From NCBI GenBank assembly GCA_023954375.1, contig JAMLIC010000034.1, positions 1 to 64,000 on the forward strand: a stretch of 64,000 bases of DNA, written 5' to 3'. The translations under genes and the position numbers were made by a program. Source of the stretch: Planctomycetota bacterium (lineage in GTDB: Bacteria; Planctomycetota; J058). The notes below the pieces were generated by a model. It was not told the DNA's origin, did not search any database, and saw only the letters and a list, made by a program, of their open reading frames with translations. Of this stretch, positions 43,854-53,600 are shown in pieces (the first letter of the stretch is position 1; every line of letters begins with the position of its first letter).

Positions 43854-45287
43854 CTACGCCCCTCCGAACACGTCGACCGCGGCGAACAGGCACGCCGGCG
43901 TGGCGTGCCCGACGCGGATGATCTGGTTGGGCTCGCCCTTGCCGCAGTTGGGCGTGCCCATGACGAGGAAGCTCCGCTCGTCGCCGACCATCTTCAGGTT
44001 GCGCCAGAAGGTGGCCGAGATCCCGCGGTAGTTCGGCTTCCTGACCACCTTCGTCAGCTGACCGTCCTCGATCAGCCGCCCCAGCTCGCAGCCGAACTGG
44101 AACTTGTTGCGCGAGTCGTCGATCGACCAGGAGCAGTTGGTCTCCATGTAGACCCCGCGCTCGACGGCCTTGACCATGTCCTCGAAGCTCGACGCGCCCG
44201 GCTCGACGTTGAGGTTCGCCATGCGGTCGATCGGCGGGCGGTTCCAGCTCATGGCCCGCGCGTTGGCCACGCCCTCGAGCCCGGCGCGCGCCTGCGAGGT
44301 GCGGCCGCCGAGCGGGCGGAGCAGGAGGCCGTCCTTGATCACGAACTCCCGGCGCGCGGGCGTCCCCTCGTCGTCGAAGGCGTAGCTGGCGAGCTGCTCG
44401 GGGCGCGTCGGGTCGAAGGTGACGTTCAGGAGCTTCGAGCCGTACTGGTAGGTGCCGAACATGTCGGGGGTGACGAAGCTCGTGCCGGCGTAGTTGCGCT
44501 CGTCGCCCAGGATCCGGTCGAGCTCGAGCGGGTGGCCGATCGACTCGTGGATCTGCAGGATCATCTGGTCGGGCGCGAGCAGGAGGTCCATGCTCCCCGA
44601 CGGGCAGTCGGGCGCGCCGAGGAGCTCCAGCGCCTCGCGGCCGATCCGCGGCGCGGCGGCGCGGAACTCGAACTGGTCGAGGACCTCGAGCCCGCCCTGG
44701 CGGCAGAAGGCGTGCCCGCCGAAGGTGCGCGTCTGCGACTCGACCCCCTCGGCCGCCGTCGCGTGCATGCCGGGCATGAGGGCGCGCAGGCGCTGGTGGA
44801 GCCGCCCGCCCTCGGACGAGAGGAGGAGCGTCTCGACGTCGACGGCCCAGAGCGACGCCTCCCAGTCGACGATCCGCGGGTCGACCTTGAGGCGCGCGCT
44901 CTCGCCGCGCAGGAGGTCGAGCTTCTCGGGGAGCGGCGACGCCTCCCACGCGCGCGCCACGGGCGAGGCGTACTCCCCCTGCGCCGTGACGGGCGGGACC
45001 TGCGCCACGTCGAGGACGAGCTTGCCGGCCGTGCGGTGGGCCCACTCGGTCGCCCGGGCGAACGCGCGCCGCAGCCCGGCCTCGCTCAGGTCGCTCGTGG
45101 CCGCGTAGCCGACGCCGCCCTTGTCGACGACGGTGACCATGACGCCCGCGTCGGCGCTCTTCTGCACCGGCTGCACGACGTCCTGGCGGACGGAGACCTG
45201 CTCGTGGCGCTCCTGCATGAACCGGAGCGAGCAGCGGTCGACCTTGGGCGCGGCCGCCCGGAAGCGGCGCTCGAGCACGTCCAGCAT
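43854..45287 (-). CDS. tldD: TldD zinc metalloprotease
   Basis: The catalytic subunit of the TldD-TldE protease, 477 residues. The zinc-binding motif HESIGHPLE (about residues 237-245) matches the family HExxxH. The TldD/TldE proteases mature ribosomally made peptides such as microcin B17 and degrade the CcdA antitoxin. The N-terminal part includes MQERHEQVSVRQ and the C-terminal part NYRGISATFWRNLKMVG and GHATPACLF. The ATG at 45287 is chosen; an earlier in-frame ATG adds ten residues. GAGG is located upstream. The gene is 77 bases from a divergent kinase gene. No RiPP precursor gene is seen. Confidence 0.93.
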   Translation of the reverse strand: MLDVLERRFRAAAPKVDRCSLRFMQERHEQVSVRQDVVQPVQKSADAGVMVTVVDKGGVGYAATSDLSEAGLRRAFARATEWAHRTAGKLVLDVAQVPPVTAQGEYASPVARAWEASPLPEKLDLLRGESARLKVDPRIVDWEASLWAVDVETLLLSSEGGRLHQRLRALMPGMHATAAEGVESQTRTFGGHAFCRQGGLEVLDQFEFRAAAPRIGREALELLGAPDCPSGSMDLLLAPDQMILQIHESIGHPLELDRILGDERNYAGTSFVTPDMFGTYQYGSKLLNVTFDPTRPEQLASYAFDDEGTPARREFVIKDGLLLRPLGGRTSQARAGLEGVANARAMSWNRPPIDRMANLNVEPGASSFEDMVKAVERGVYMETNCSWSIDDSRNKFQFGCELGRLIEDGQLTKVVRKPNYRGISATFWRNLKMVGDERSFLVMGTPNCGKGEPNQIIRVGHATPACLFAAVDVFGGA

Positions 45288-45364
45288 GACGAAACCTCGT
45301 GGTGGGGAGCGGGGCAAGATACCACGCGCTTGCAGGCCGACGGCACCCCGAGCAGGATGGCGCC

Positions 45365-47221
45365 GTGCGCGACGCGTGGTGCGGCCGGCGGGTCGGCCCG
45401 TTCCAGATCGAGGGGCTGCTGGGCAAGGGCGCCATGGGCGCCGTCTACCGCGCGCGCGACGTCGCGGCCGCGCGCGACGTCGCGCTCAAGGTGCTCCTCG
45501 ACCAGCGCCTCGACGACAAGCACCGCGCGCGCTTCGAGCGCGAGGGGCAGGTCACGGCGGGGCTCGAGCACCCGCACGTCGTGCGCGTCTACTCGGCGGG
45601 CGAGCTGCCGGGCGGCGTGCCGTTCCTCTCCTACGAGCTGGTCGAGGGGGCGCGCTCGCTGCAGGCGGCGTGCGAGGGCGCGGACGTCGCGCGCAGGGTC
45701 GCCTGGGTGCGCGACGCCGCGCGCGCGCTCGGCTACGCGCACGCGCGCGGCGTCGTCCACCGCGACGTCAAGCCCGACAACCTCCTCGTCGACGCGCAGG
45801 GCGCGCTGCGCGTGGCCGACTTCGGCATGGCGTGGGCGGCGGGGCTCGACCGGCTCACGCGCACGGGCGCCCTCGTGGGCACGCCCTACTTCATGGCGCC
45901 CGAGCAGCTCTCCTGCGACGGCCAGTCGGCCCGCGCCTCGTGGGACGTGTGGGCGCTCGGGGTCACGCTCTACGTGGTCCTCACGGGCGAGTACCCCTTC
46001 AAGGGCGACTCGCTCGAGGCCTTGACCGTCCGCGTCGTCGCCCATGACCCCGAGCCGCCGAGCGCCCTGCGCCCGGAGGTGTCGCCCGCGCTCGACGCGG
46101 TCTGCCTCCGCTGCCTGGAGAAGGACCCGAAGCGGCGCTACGCCGACGGCGAGGCGCTGGCCGTCGAGCTCGACCGCGTGCTCAAGGGCGAGCAGGTCGA
46201 GGCGCGCCGCCCGCTCGTCTCGCGCGCGGCGCGGCGCAGGGCCGCCCTCGCCGCGGCCCCGGGGCTCGTGTTCGCGCTCGGCCTCGTGGCGGTGTTCCTG
46301 GCGCCGACGCCGGGCGCCTCGCGGCCGGGGCCCCTCGCGGTCGAGCCCCCGCCGCCGCCCCCGGCGCCTGCGCCCGAGGAGCCCGACGAGCCCGAGGAGG
46401 CGCCCGACGAGCCCGCGCCGCCCTTGCCCGACGACGTGGCGAGCCGGTCCTTCGCCGCGCCCGAGCCGCCCGAGGGCCTGACGCTCGTCGGCCGCGGCGC
46501 GTGGGCCACGGCGCACGGGGGCGTGACCCAGGCGATGAAGGCCCTCGGCAGCTACTACAAGAGCGGCAAGGAGGGCTTCCCCCGCGACCCGCGGGAGGCG
46601 GCGCGCTGGTACGCGCGCGGGGCGGAGCTCGGGGACCCCGACTGCATGTCGGAGCTCGGGCGCGCCCACCTCGTCGGGCTCGGCGTGGAGAAGGACGCGG
46701 CGCGCGCCGTCCTGCTCCTCGAGCAGGCGGCGGAGCTCGGCAACGCCTTCGCCATGCGCGAGCTGGGCGACCTGTTCTTCAAGGGCGGCGAGGTGGAGCG
46801 CGACCTCGCCCGCGCGCTCGAGTGGTACGAGCGGCACCTGGCGCGCAAGCCCGGCTCGACCCTCGTGGCCGTGCACGCGGCCATGATCCTGCGCGAGGGG
46901 GCGCCGGGCGTCCCGCCCGACCCGGCCCGCGCGCTCGCCATGCTCGAGGCCGCGCAGGGCAAGGAGGCCTTCGTCGCGCGCGAGCTGGCCGTGTCGCTGC
47001 GCGACGGGCTCGGCTGCCCGCCCGACGAGCCGCGCGCGCGCGCCCTCCTCGAGCGCGCGGCGGCGAGGGACGACTGGTCGCTCGTGCTGCTGGCCGAGAT
47101 GCTCGCCCGGGGCCGCGGCGGACCGCGCGACCTGCCCCGCGCGCGGGCGCTCCTCGACGAGGCGGTGCGCCGCGACGTGCGCGGGGCCAAGGAGGCGCGA
47201 CGGGCGCTGCCGGCCGAGTAG
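45365..47221 (+). CDS. Ser/Thr protein kinase with C-terminal Sel1 repeats
   Basis: A 618-residue membrane kinase. The Hanks-type domain occupies about residues 9-275 (GKGAMGAVY, VALKVLLDQ, HRDVKPDNLL, DFGMAW, APEQ) and is intact. A single membrane helix (about 296-315) is followed by an acidic Pro/Glu linker and five or so Sel1-type repeats (about 386-618: YYKSGKEGF, ARWYARGAELGDPDCM, LGRAHLVGLGV, LLEQAAELGNAFAM). Sel1 repeats usually bind partner proteins and here would be outside the cytoplasm if the usual topology holds. The GTG start is preferred because the kinase N-lobe begins immediately after it. Confidence 0.92.
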   Translation: MRDAWCGRRVGPFQIEGLLGKGAMGAVYRARDVAAARDVALKVLLDQRLDDKHRARFEREGQVTAGLEHPHVVRVYSAGELPGGVPFLSYELVEGARSLQAACEGADVARRVAWVRDAARALGYAHARGVVHRDVKPDNLLVDAQGALRVADFGMAWAAGLDRLTRTGALVGTPYFMAPEQLSCDGQSARASWDVWALGVTLYVVLTGEYPFKGDSLEALTVRVVAHDPEPPSALRPEVSPALDAVCLRCLEKDPKRRYADGEALAVELDRVLKGEQVEARRPLVSRAARRRAALAAAPGLVFALGLVAVFLAPTPGASRPGPLAVEPPPPPPAPAPEEPDEPEEAPDEPAPPLPDDVASRSFAAPEPPEGLTLVGRGAWATAHGGVTQAMKALGSYYKSGKEGFPRDPREAARWYARGAELGDPDCMSELGRAHLVGLGVEKDAARAVLLLEQAAELGNAFAMRELGDLFFKGGEVERDLARALEWYERHLARKPGSTLVAVHAAMILREGAPGVPPDPARALAMLEAAQGKEAFVARELAVSLRDGLGCPPDEPRARALLERAAARDDWSLVLLAEMLARGRGGPRDLPRARALLDEAVRRDVRGAKEARRALPAE

Positions 47222-47223
47222 GC

Positions 47224-49275
47224 CTACCGCCCCTCGCGCCGGCCCGGCCGGTACCCCTTCACGCCCTCGCGCCGCCGCCGGTCGTCGTGACGGCGGCCCG
47301 CGCGCCCGACGGGCGGCGGGACGTGGATCGTGCCGTCCACCGGCGGCCGCACGGGCGGGGCCTCGGGGTCAGCCTCCGGATCGACGTGGTCGTCGTCGTC
47401 GTCGTCGCGCCCGAGCGCGCGCTGGGCCTGCGCCCGCCGCGCCTCGAGCGCCTCCTTCGGCGGCGTGGGCGGGATCAGGGCGTCGCAGTGGGCGCCGATC
47501 AGGTCGGTGCGCCCGGCCTTCTGCAGGGCCTCGCGCACGAGGAACCAGTTGGCCGGCTTGAAGAACTGCATGAGCGCGCGCTGAAGGCGCCGGTCGCGCA
47601 TGCCCTTGGCCACGGGGACGGGCTTCAGCGTGATCGGGTCGAGGCCCGTGTGGTACATGGCCGTCGCCACGTCCATGGGCGACGGGATGAAGTCCTGCAC
47701 CTGGTCGGGGCGGTAGCCGGTGCGCTTGAGGAACAGGGCCAGCTCGATCATGGCGTCGAGGTCCGAGCCCGGGTGGCTGGCGATGAAGTAGGGGACGAGC
47801 TCCTGCCGCTTGCCGACCTCCTTGGAGGCCCGCTGGAACTCGTCGGTGAAGCGCTCGAACTCGCCCGCCGACGGCTTCTTCATCAGGTCGAGCACGCGGT
47901 CCGACGCGTGCTCGGGCGCGACCTTGAGCCGCCCGCCCGTGTGGTGCTTGGCGACCTCCGCCACGTAGCCGGGCGAGCGCGCCGCGAGGTCCATGCGGAT
48001 CCCCGAGGCCACGAACACCTTGCGCACGCCGTCGACCCGGCGCGACGCGCGCATGAGGTCGATCACCGGGCCGTGGTCGGTGCCCAGGAGCTTGCAGACC
48101 TTCGGGTGGACGCACGAGAGCCGGCGGCAGGTCTTCTCCACCTCGGGCTTCGTGCAGCGCATCTCGTACATGTTGGCGGTCGGGCCGCCCAGGTCGCTCA
48201 CGACGCCCTTGAAGTCGGGGTCGTCGTTGAACCCCTCGAGCTCGCGCAGGATCGAGGCCTTCGAGCGCGACTGGATGATCCGCCCCTGGTGCGTGGTGAT
48301 CGAGCAGAAGGTGCAGCCGCCGAAGCAGCCGCGCATGATCTGCACCGAGTGCTTGATCACCTCGAACGCCGGGATCTTCTCCCTGTAGCTCGGGTGCGGC
48401 CGCCGCGTGTAGGGGAGCTCGTGGATCCGGTCGAGCTCGGCCTGGTCGAGGGGGAGCTGCGGCGGCGTCTGCACGACCGCGCGGTCGCCGTGCGCCTGCA
48501 CGAGCGTCTTCGCGTTGAACGGGTTGCTGTGGTGGTGGATCTGCCGCGTGGCCTTCGCGAACGCGACCGGGTCCCTCTTCACGTCCTCGAACGACGGCAG
48601 CCGCTCGACCCCGTCCTCCGGGCGCGGCTCCTTCGCGCCCAGCGCGTAGACGAGCCCGCGCAGGTCGCGGCAGTCGCGGAGCGTCTTGCCGGCGGCGAGG
48701 CGGCGCGCGACCTCGACGATCGTGGCCTCGCCCATGCCGTAGACGATCGCGTCGGCCTTGGCGTCGAGGAGGATCGAGCCGCGGACGGTGTCGCTCCAGT
48801 AGTCGTAGTGGGCCAGGCGGCGCAGCGACGCCTCGACCGCCCCGGCGATCACGGGCACGCCCTTCCACGCCTCGCGGGAGCGCTGGCAGTAGGCCAGCGT
48901 GGCCCGGTCGGGCCGCAGGCCGATCCGACCGCCCGGCGAGTAGGCGTCGTCGTTGCGCACCTTCCGGTTCGCCGTGTAGTGGTTGATCATCGAGTCCATG
49001 TTCCCGGCGCCGACGCCGAAGAACAGACGCGGCCGGCCGAACAGGCGCCACGGCTCGCACGTGCGCCAGTCGGGCTGGGCCAGGATCGCCACGCGGAAGC
49101 CCGCCGCCTCGAGGACGCGGCCGATCACCGCGGTGCCGAAGCTCGGGTGGTCGACGTAGGCGTCGCCCGAGACGAGGACGACGTCCACCTCGTCCCAGCC
49201 CCGCGCGCGGACCTCGTCCGGGGTCATGGGCAGGGGCCGAGGCGTGTTGCGAGCGTGCGGGAGGGGGCGGGGCAT
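47224..49275 (-). CDS. ygiQ: YgiQ family radical SAM protein
   Basis: A 683-residue member of the UPF0313/YgiQ family. A B12-binding-like N-terminal region ([21 protein letters not shown]) is followed by a radical SAM domain with the CxxxCxxC cluster motif in [17 protein letters not shown] (about residues 315-325). The [27 protein letters not shown] and [12 protein letters not shown] segments are conserved as well. The reaction is still unknown for the family. The C-terminus has an acidic stretch and a basic tail. An alternative start 48 bases inside ([13 protein letters not shown]) is reasonable; family members have N-terminal extensions, so the longer form is kept. It converges on the Sel1 kinase gene with two bases between. 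Confidence 0.93.
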   Translation of the reverse strand: MPRPLPHARNTPRPLPMTPDEVRARGWDEVDVVLVSGDAYVDHPSFGTAVIGRVLEAAGFRVAILAQPDWRTCEPWRLFGRPRLFFGVGAGNMDSMINHYTANRKVRNDDAYSPGGRIGLRPDRATLAYCQRSREAWKGVPVIAGAVEASLRRLAHYDYWSDTVRGSILLDAKADAIVYGMGEATIVEVARRLAAGKTLRDCRDLRGLVYALGAKEPRPEDGVERLPSFEDVKRDPVAFAKATRQIHHHSNPFNAKTLVQAHGDRAVVQTPPQLPLDQAELDRIHELPYTRRPHPSYREKIPAFEVIKHSVQIMRGCFGGCTFCSITTHQGRIIQSRSKASILRELEGFNDDPDFKGVVSDLGGPTANMYEMRCTKPEVEKTCRRLSCVHPKVCKLLGTDHGPVIDLMRASRRVDGVRKVFVASGIRMDLAARSPGYVAEVAKHHTGGRLKVAPEHASDRVLDLMKKPSAGEFERFTDEFQRASKEVGKRQELVPYFIASHPGSDLDAMIELALFLKRTGYRPDQVQDFIPSPMDVATAMYHTGLDPITLKPVPVAKGMRDRRLQRALMQFFKPANWFLVREALQKAGRTDLIGAHCDALIPPTPPKEALEARRAQAQRALGRDDDDDDHVDPEADPEAPPVRPPVDGTIHVPPPVGRAGRRHDDRRRREGVKGYRPGRREGR

Positions 49276-49373
49276 GACCCAACCAGCGTCGAGCGGGATG
49301 GTGGGGAAGTCAAGCGACGTGATTCATGCATGGGCATGACGGGTCAATGACGGCGCAGGGTCAGGCTGCACGC

Positions 49374-50108
49374 ATGAGCCGATCGCCCCCCCTCCTGGCC
49401 GTCCTCGCCGCCCTCGCCGCCTGCGCCCACCGGGAGCCTGCGCCGCCGCCCGCGCAGGGGCCGGCGCCAGGCGAGCTGACGGCGGCATATCACCTGCTCA
49501 GGTACGCCGCCTTCGCGGAGGTCGAGGACGAGCACGGGGCGCCGGCCAGGGTGCTCGTCACCGTCCTCCGGGCCGACGCGGGGAGCGTGGGCGAGGTCGC
49601 GCTCCGCGGCACCTGGGGCGCCGCGATCGGCGTCGTGCCCGCGCGCCGCACCTTCCCCGAGCGCTACGCGCTCTTCGCCGACGCGCAGGCCGCGCCGGAG
49701 CGGCGTGCGGCCATGCTCCGGCTCCTCCGGGAGCACCTGTCGCGGTCCGAGCACGCGTGGTACCGGCCGGCGTTCGATCCGCCGCTCCTGGCCGACATCG
49801 GCGCACACGGGTACTGGACGCCCTCCTCCGACGGGGCGCCCGTCGAGGTCCGCTCGGCTTCGCTCCCCACGGCGGTGACCGTCCGCGCGCCTGGCCCGCA
49901 CGCGAGGCCGTGGATCGACATGCGCCTCCCGGCGTCGACGGAGAGGCTGAGGGGGATCGTCGAACCCGGCCTGGAGGCCACGGCCGGGCTCGCCGCCCCC
50001 GTCGTCCCGGTGATCGGGCTGTCGGTCGTGGACCCGCTCAGCGGGCGGCGCCTGGTCGCGCGGCCGGGCACGTATGCGTTCGCCGCCCACTGGACCCCGC
50101 CGCGCTGA
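49374..50108 (+). CDS. Lipoprotein of unknown function
   Basis: A 244-residue lipoprotein. MSRSPPLLAVLAALAAC is a signal peptide with a LAAC-type lipobox, and a Pro-rich linker follows the cysteine. The mature part is a mixed alpha/beta domain containing DEHGAPARVLVTVLRAD and RYALFADAQAAPERRAAML, with no recognised motif. The ATG at 49374 gives the shortest signal peptide; longer in-frame starts from 49326 lack one. It precedes a small membrane protein on the same strand with 38 bases between. Confidence 0.7.
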   Translation: MSRSPPLLAVLAALAACAHREPAPPPAQGPAPGELTAAYHLLRYAAFAEVEDEHGAPARVLVTVLRADAGSVGEVALRGTWGAAIGVVPARRTFPERYALFADAQAAPERRAAMLRLLREHLSRSEHAWYRPAFDPPLLADIGAHGYWTPSSDGAPVEVRSASLPTAVTVRAPGPHARPWIDMRLPASTERLRGIVEPGLEATAGLAAPVVPVIGLSVVDPLSGRRLVARPGTYAFAAHWTPPR

Positions 50109-50146
50109 GCCGCACATATCGCCTCCGGTTGGCCGATAGGGAGGTC

Positions 50147-50563
50147 GTGACCTGGACCCGGCTCGGCGGCGCCGTCCTCGGCGCGGGGATCGTCGCCCTC
50201 GCCCCGGTGGGCGCGTTCGTGGGCCTCATGGGCCCCGCGATGGTGGTGCACGTCGGCTGGCTGCTCGCGGGCAAGCCGCCGGGCTGGCACGAGTCGGAGG
50301 TCCTGTCCGTGCCGCTCCTGGCGCTGAGCGGCGCCGCCGCGTCGGCCGCGCTCGCGGGCGCGGCGTGCTTCGGCTCGGTGCGGGGGGTGCTGTTCTGCCT
50401 GGCGGTCCTCGTCGCGGCGGCCGGGGCCGGGCTGGGGACGGCCCTGTCTCCGGTGCCCGGGGCGTCGTCGCGCGCCGGCGTCGTGCTCGCCATGCTCGCC
50501 GCCGGCGTCCTGGCGGGGCTCCTGGCGCCCGACGTGGCCCGCGGGCCTGCGCCGCTGTCCTGA
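50147..50563 (+). CDS. Small membrane protein, hypothetical
   Basis: A 138-residue protein with four likely hydrophobic segments: LGAGIVALAPVGAFVGLMG, a central one near 55-75, LFCLAVLVAAAGAGLGTAL, and a last one near 105-128. No signal peptide or known motif. GTG at 50147 has AGGGAGG just upstream, although with a short gap. TTG at 50129 is another option. It lies between a lipoprotein gene and the large propeller gene on the same strand. Confidence 0.55.
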   Translation: MTWTRLGGAVLGAGIVALAPVGAFVGLMGPAMVVHVGWLLAGKPPGWHESEVLSVPLLALSGAAASAALAGAACFGSVRGVLFCLAVLVAAAGAGLGTALSPVPGASSRAGVVLAMLAAGVLAGLLAPDVARGPAPLS

Positions 50564-50607
50564 CCGCGCGGCGGGTCTACACTGGACGGCGCGAAGGAGC
50601 GTGACCC

Positions 50608-53600
50608 GTGCGGCTCCTCACCGGCGTCGTGCTCGCGAGCGGGCTGCTCGCGTCGGTCGGCCTCGCGCAGCAGGTCACCGTCGACCTCGACGACCTGCGG
50701 GGCGAGGTCGCCAAGCTCGGGCCACGGCTCGGGGCGGGCTCGGAGTGGCCCGACTTCGTCCCGCGCACCCCCGACGGGCGGCCGCTCGTGCACCTGGAGG
50801 AGGTGACGAATCACACCTCCTTCCCGCTGGACACGGCGGCGATCACGTCGGCCGTGCGGGAGGAGCTGGGGCGCTTCCGGGTGGCCTTCGTCGACGACGA
50901 CGTGCCCGGCGCGGTCCGGCTGCGGCTCTCCATGCATCACGTCCACACGACCGCCACGACCGCGCGGCTCGACGGCTCGATCTGGGCCGAGGCCCGCGGG
51001 CCGAACGGCTCCTCCGGGACCGGCGGCTCGCTGAACCTGGCGGTCGACCCGGGCGACTGGAGCTGGCTCGAGCGCACGGGCCAGGTCCTCTCGCCGCCGG
51101 GCGTCGCTCCGACCTGGGGCGGGCGGCCGATCGGTTACGTCGACGACGCGTCGTTCACCGAGCAGGAGGGGCTGCCCGAGCTGCTGCTCGAAGGCGCCTA
51201 CACCCGGGGGGTGCGCCTCTCGCGCGACGGCCGGCGCGCGCTCACGTGGGACTCGCCCGCGCGCCTGTGGGACGTCGACCCCGCCACCGGGCTCGTGGTC
51301 GGCCGCGCCCTCCTGGGGCACGGCGGCGGCTACGCCGCCGCCGGCGCCCTGCACCCGGGCGGCCGGCTGGCGGTCGTGATCGACGGCGAGGGGCAGGGGC
51401 TCGCCTGGCGGGTGGACGACGACGGCGTGCGTGAGGTGCAGCGCTTCCAGGCGCGCACCGGCCAGCGCAGGCCGCACGTGGCGGCCTTCGTCCGCGACGG
51501 CCGGGCGCTGCTCGTGGGCGGCGTGGGGGACCGTGAGGGGCACGTCCTCGAGCTCGCGGTGGACGTCGACGCCGACCCACCCCTCACGCCGGGGCGCCCC
51601 TGGCCCGCCCCGGGCTGCTCGGCGTCCGTGCTCGCCCCGTCGCCGGGAGGCGACTCGGTCGTGGTGGCCGGGTGGTCGGGCGAGGGCGCGGTGTGGGACG
51701 TGGGCGACGCCGGTCCGCGCCGCCGTGCTGCGCTCGGCCCGGTGAACGCGGCGTCATACTCGGCCGACGGCGCGGAGCTCGTCACGGCGACGAAGGACGA
51801 GGTCCGGCTGTGGGCCCTGGGGCTCGACGGGCCCCAGGAGCGGGCGCGCACCCCGGTCCCCCTGACCGAGCAGCACGAGGACTCGGGCGTCCACGGCGTG
51901 CTCCTCGTGGGCGACCTCGTCCTGGCGCACACAGCGGGGCGCACCCACGCCTGGCGCCGCGACACGGACGGAGGGCTCGGCGAGCGGCGGCTGCTCGCGC
52001 CGGAGGGCGGCATGGCCGATCAGGCCGCGCTCGCGGGGGACGTCCTGGTCCGCGCCGGGTCGGGCGGCCTGCGGCTCGCCCGGGTACGCGCCGACGGGCC
52101 CGCGCTCGAGCCGCTGGGCGCGCCGGCGGTCCTGACGTCGAACATGATGCGGGGCGGCCACCCGGTGGCGGTCTCGCCCGACGGCCGGTGGATCGCGACG
52201 GCCGACCTCTCGCTGCGGCTCCACCGGACCGGCCTCGCGCAGGGCCGCGCCTGGTCGACGCTGGCGGCCGTCGTGCCGCGCCGCACCTGGGTGCACGCCC
52301 TGGCGTTCGCGCCCGACGGCGAGCGGCTGGCGCTCGTCGACGAGGACGGCGTCGAGGTGTGGCGCGTGTCCGACGCAGGCCCCGCGCGCGTCGCCCGGCT
52401 CGATGCGGCGGCGACGGCCGCGTCGTTCACGCCGGACGGGCGGCTCCTCCTCTGCGGCGGGCGCACGCTCGAGGTCTGGCCGCTCGACGGGACGAGCGAG
52501 CCGCTGCGCCTCGACGTGCCCGACGACCTGCCGCTGACCGGCGTGGGCGTGGCGCTCGGGCGGTTCGTGATCGGCGCCGGCGCCGCCTGGCGCGGCCGGG
52601 GCGTGGAGCCGCTCGGGCTGCGCGCCTGGTCGCTCGAGACCGGGCGGCCGGTCCCGATCGACGGCGGCGGCCTCGACCTGGCGAGCGTCGGGCGCGTCGC
52701 CGTGTCCGACGCGGACCTGGTGGCGCTCGAGCGTGAGGAGGGCCTCGGCCTCGCCCGCGTCGCCGCCCGCGGCGACGGCCTCGCGCTGACGCCGGCCGGC
52801 GCGGTGCCGCGCGCGAAGGAGGCGCACCACCGGCGGGGCCAGCCGACCTTCGTCCCGGGCGGCGGCTGGCTCCTCGTCCCCGGCCTCGAGGACGCCCTCG
52901 ACCTGTGGTGGGTCGGCGACGCGCCGGCGGACGTGACGCGCCTGGCGACGCTCCGGAGCGGGCAGCGCGGCGAGGCCCCGGCGCACGTGGCGACCACCGC
53001 CGACGGCGGCTGGCTGATCGGCCGGAGCGGCTTCGAGGACGCGCGCGCGTGGCGCCTCCTCGGCGAGCGCCGGGTGACGATCGAGGGCGAGGTCGTCCGC
53101 TGGGAGCGGCCGGTCGCGCGCCCCCCCGGCCGGCCGCGGGTCGAGGTGACGGTCAGGCGTGAGGAGGACGCGCTGGCGGTGGAGGCGGCGAACCTGGGCG
53201 ACGCGCCGGCGTTCCTGGTGCGCGGCGAGCTACCCACCGACGCGCGCGGGCTCACGCCACCCGCGACGATCGTCGTCGGCACCGTGCCGCCCGGCGGCCG
53301 CGTGACGCGGCGCCTCGCCCTGCCGTCGGCCGGCGCGGGCGCGCCCGCGTGGACGCACGCCTGGAGCGAGGCCGCGCCGCCCGGGCCGGAGCCGCTGGCC
53401 GGCAACACGCCGGCGGAGCTCCTGGCGCTCGCCGCCCGCGAGGCCCTGGCGCTCCCGGAGTCGTACCTCTGGCGGGGCAACCTGCTGACGGCGATCGGCC
53501 TCGCCCTCGCGCGCGCCGGAGACGAGGCCGGCGCGCTCGCCCTGGCCGAGACGCTCGGCAAGCACGAAGGTCAGGGCGTGCGCGACGCCGTCGCCGAGGC

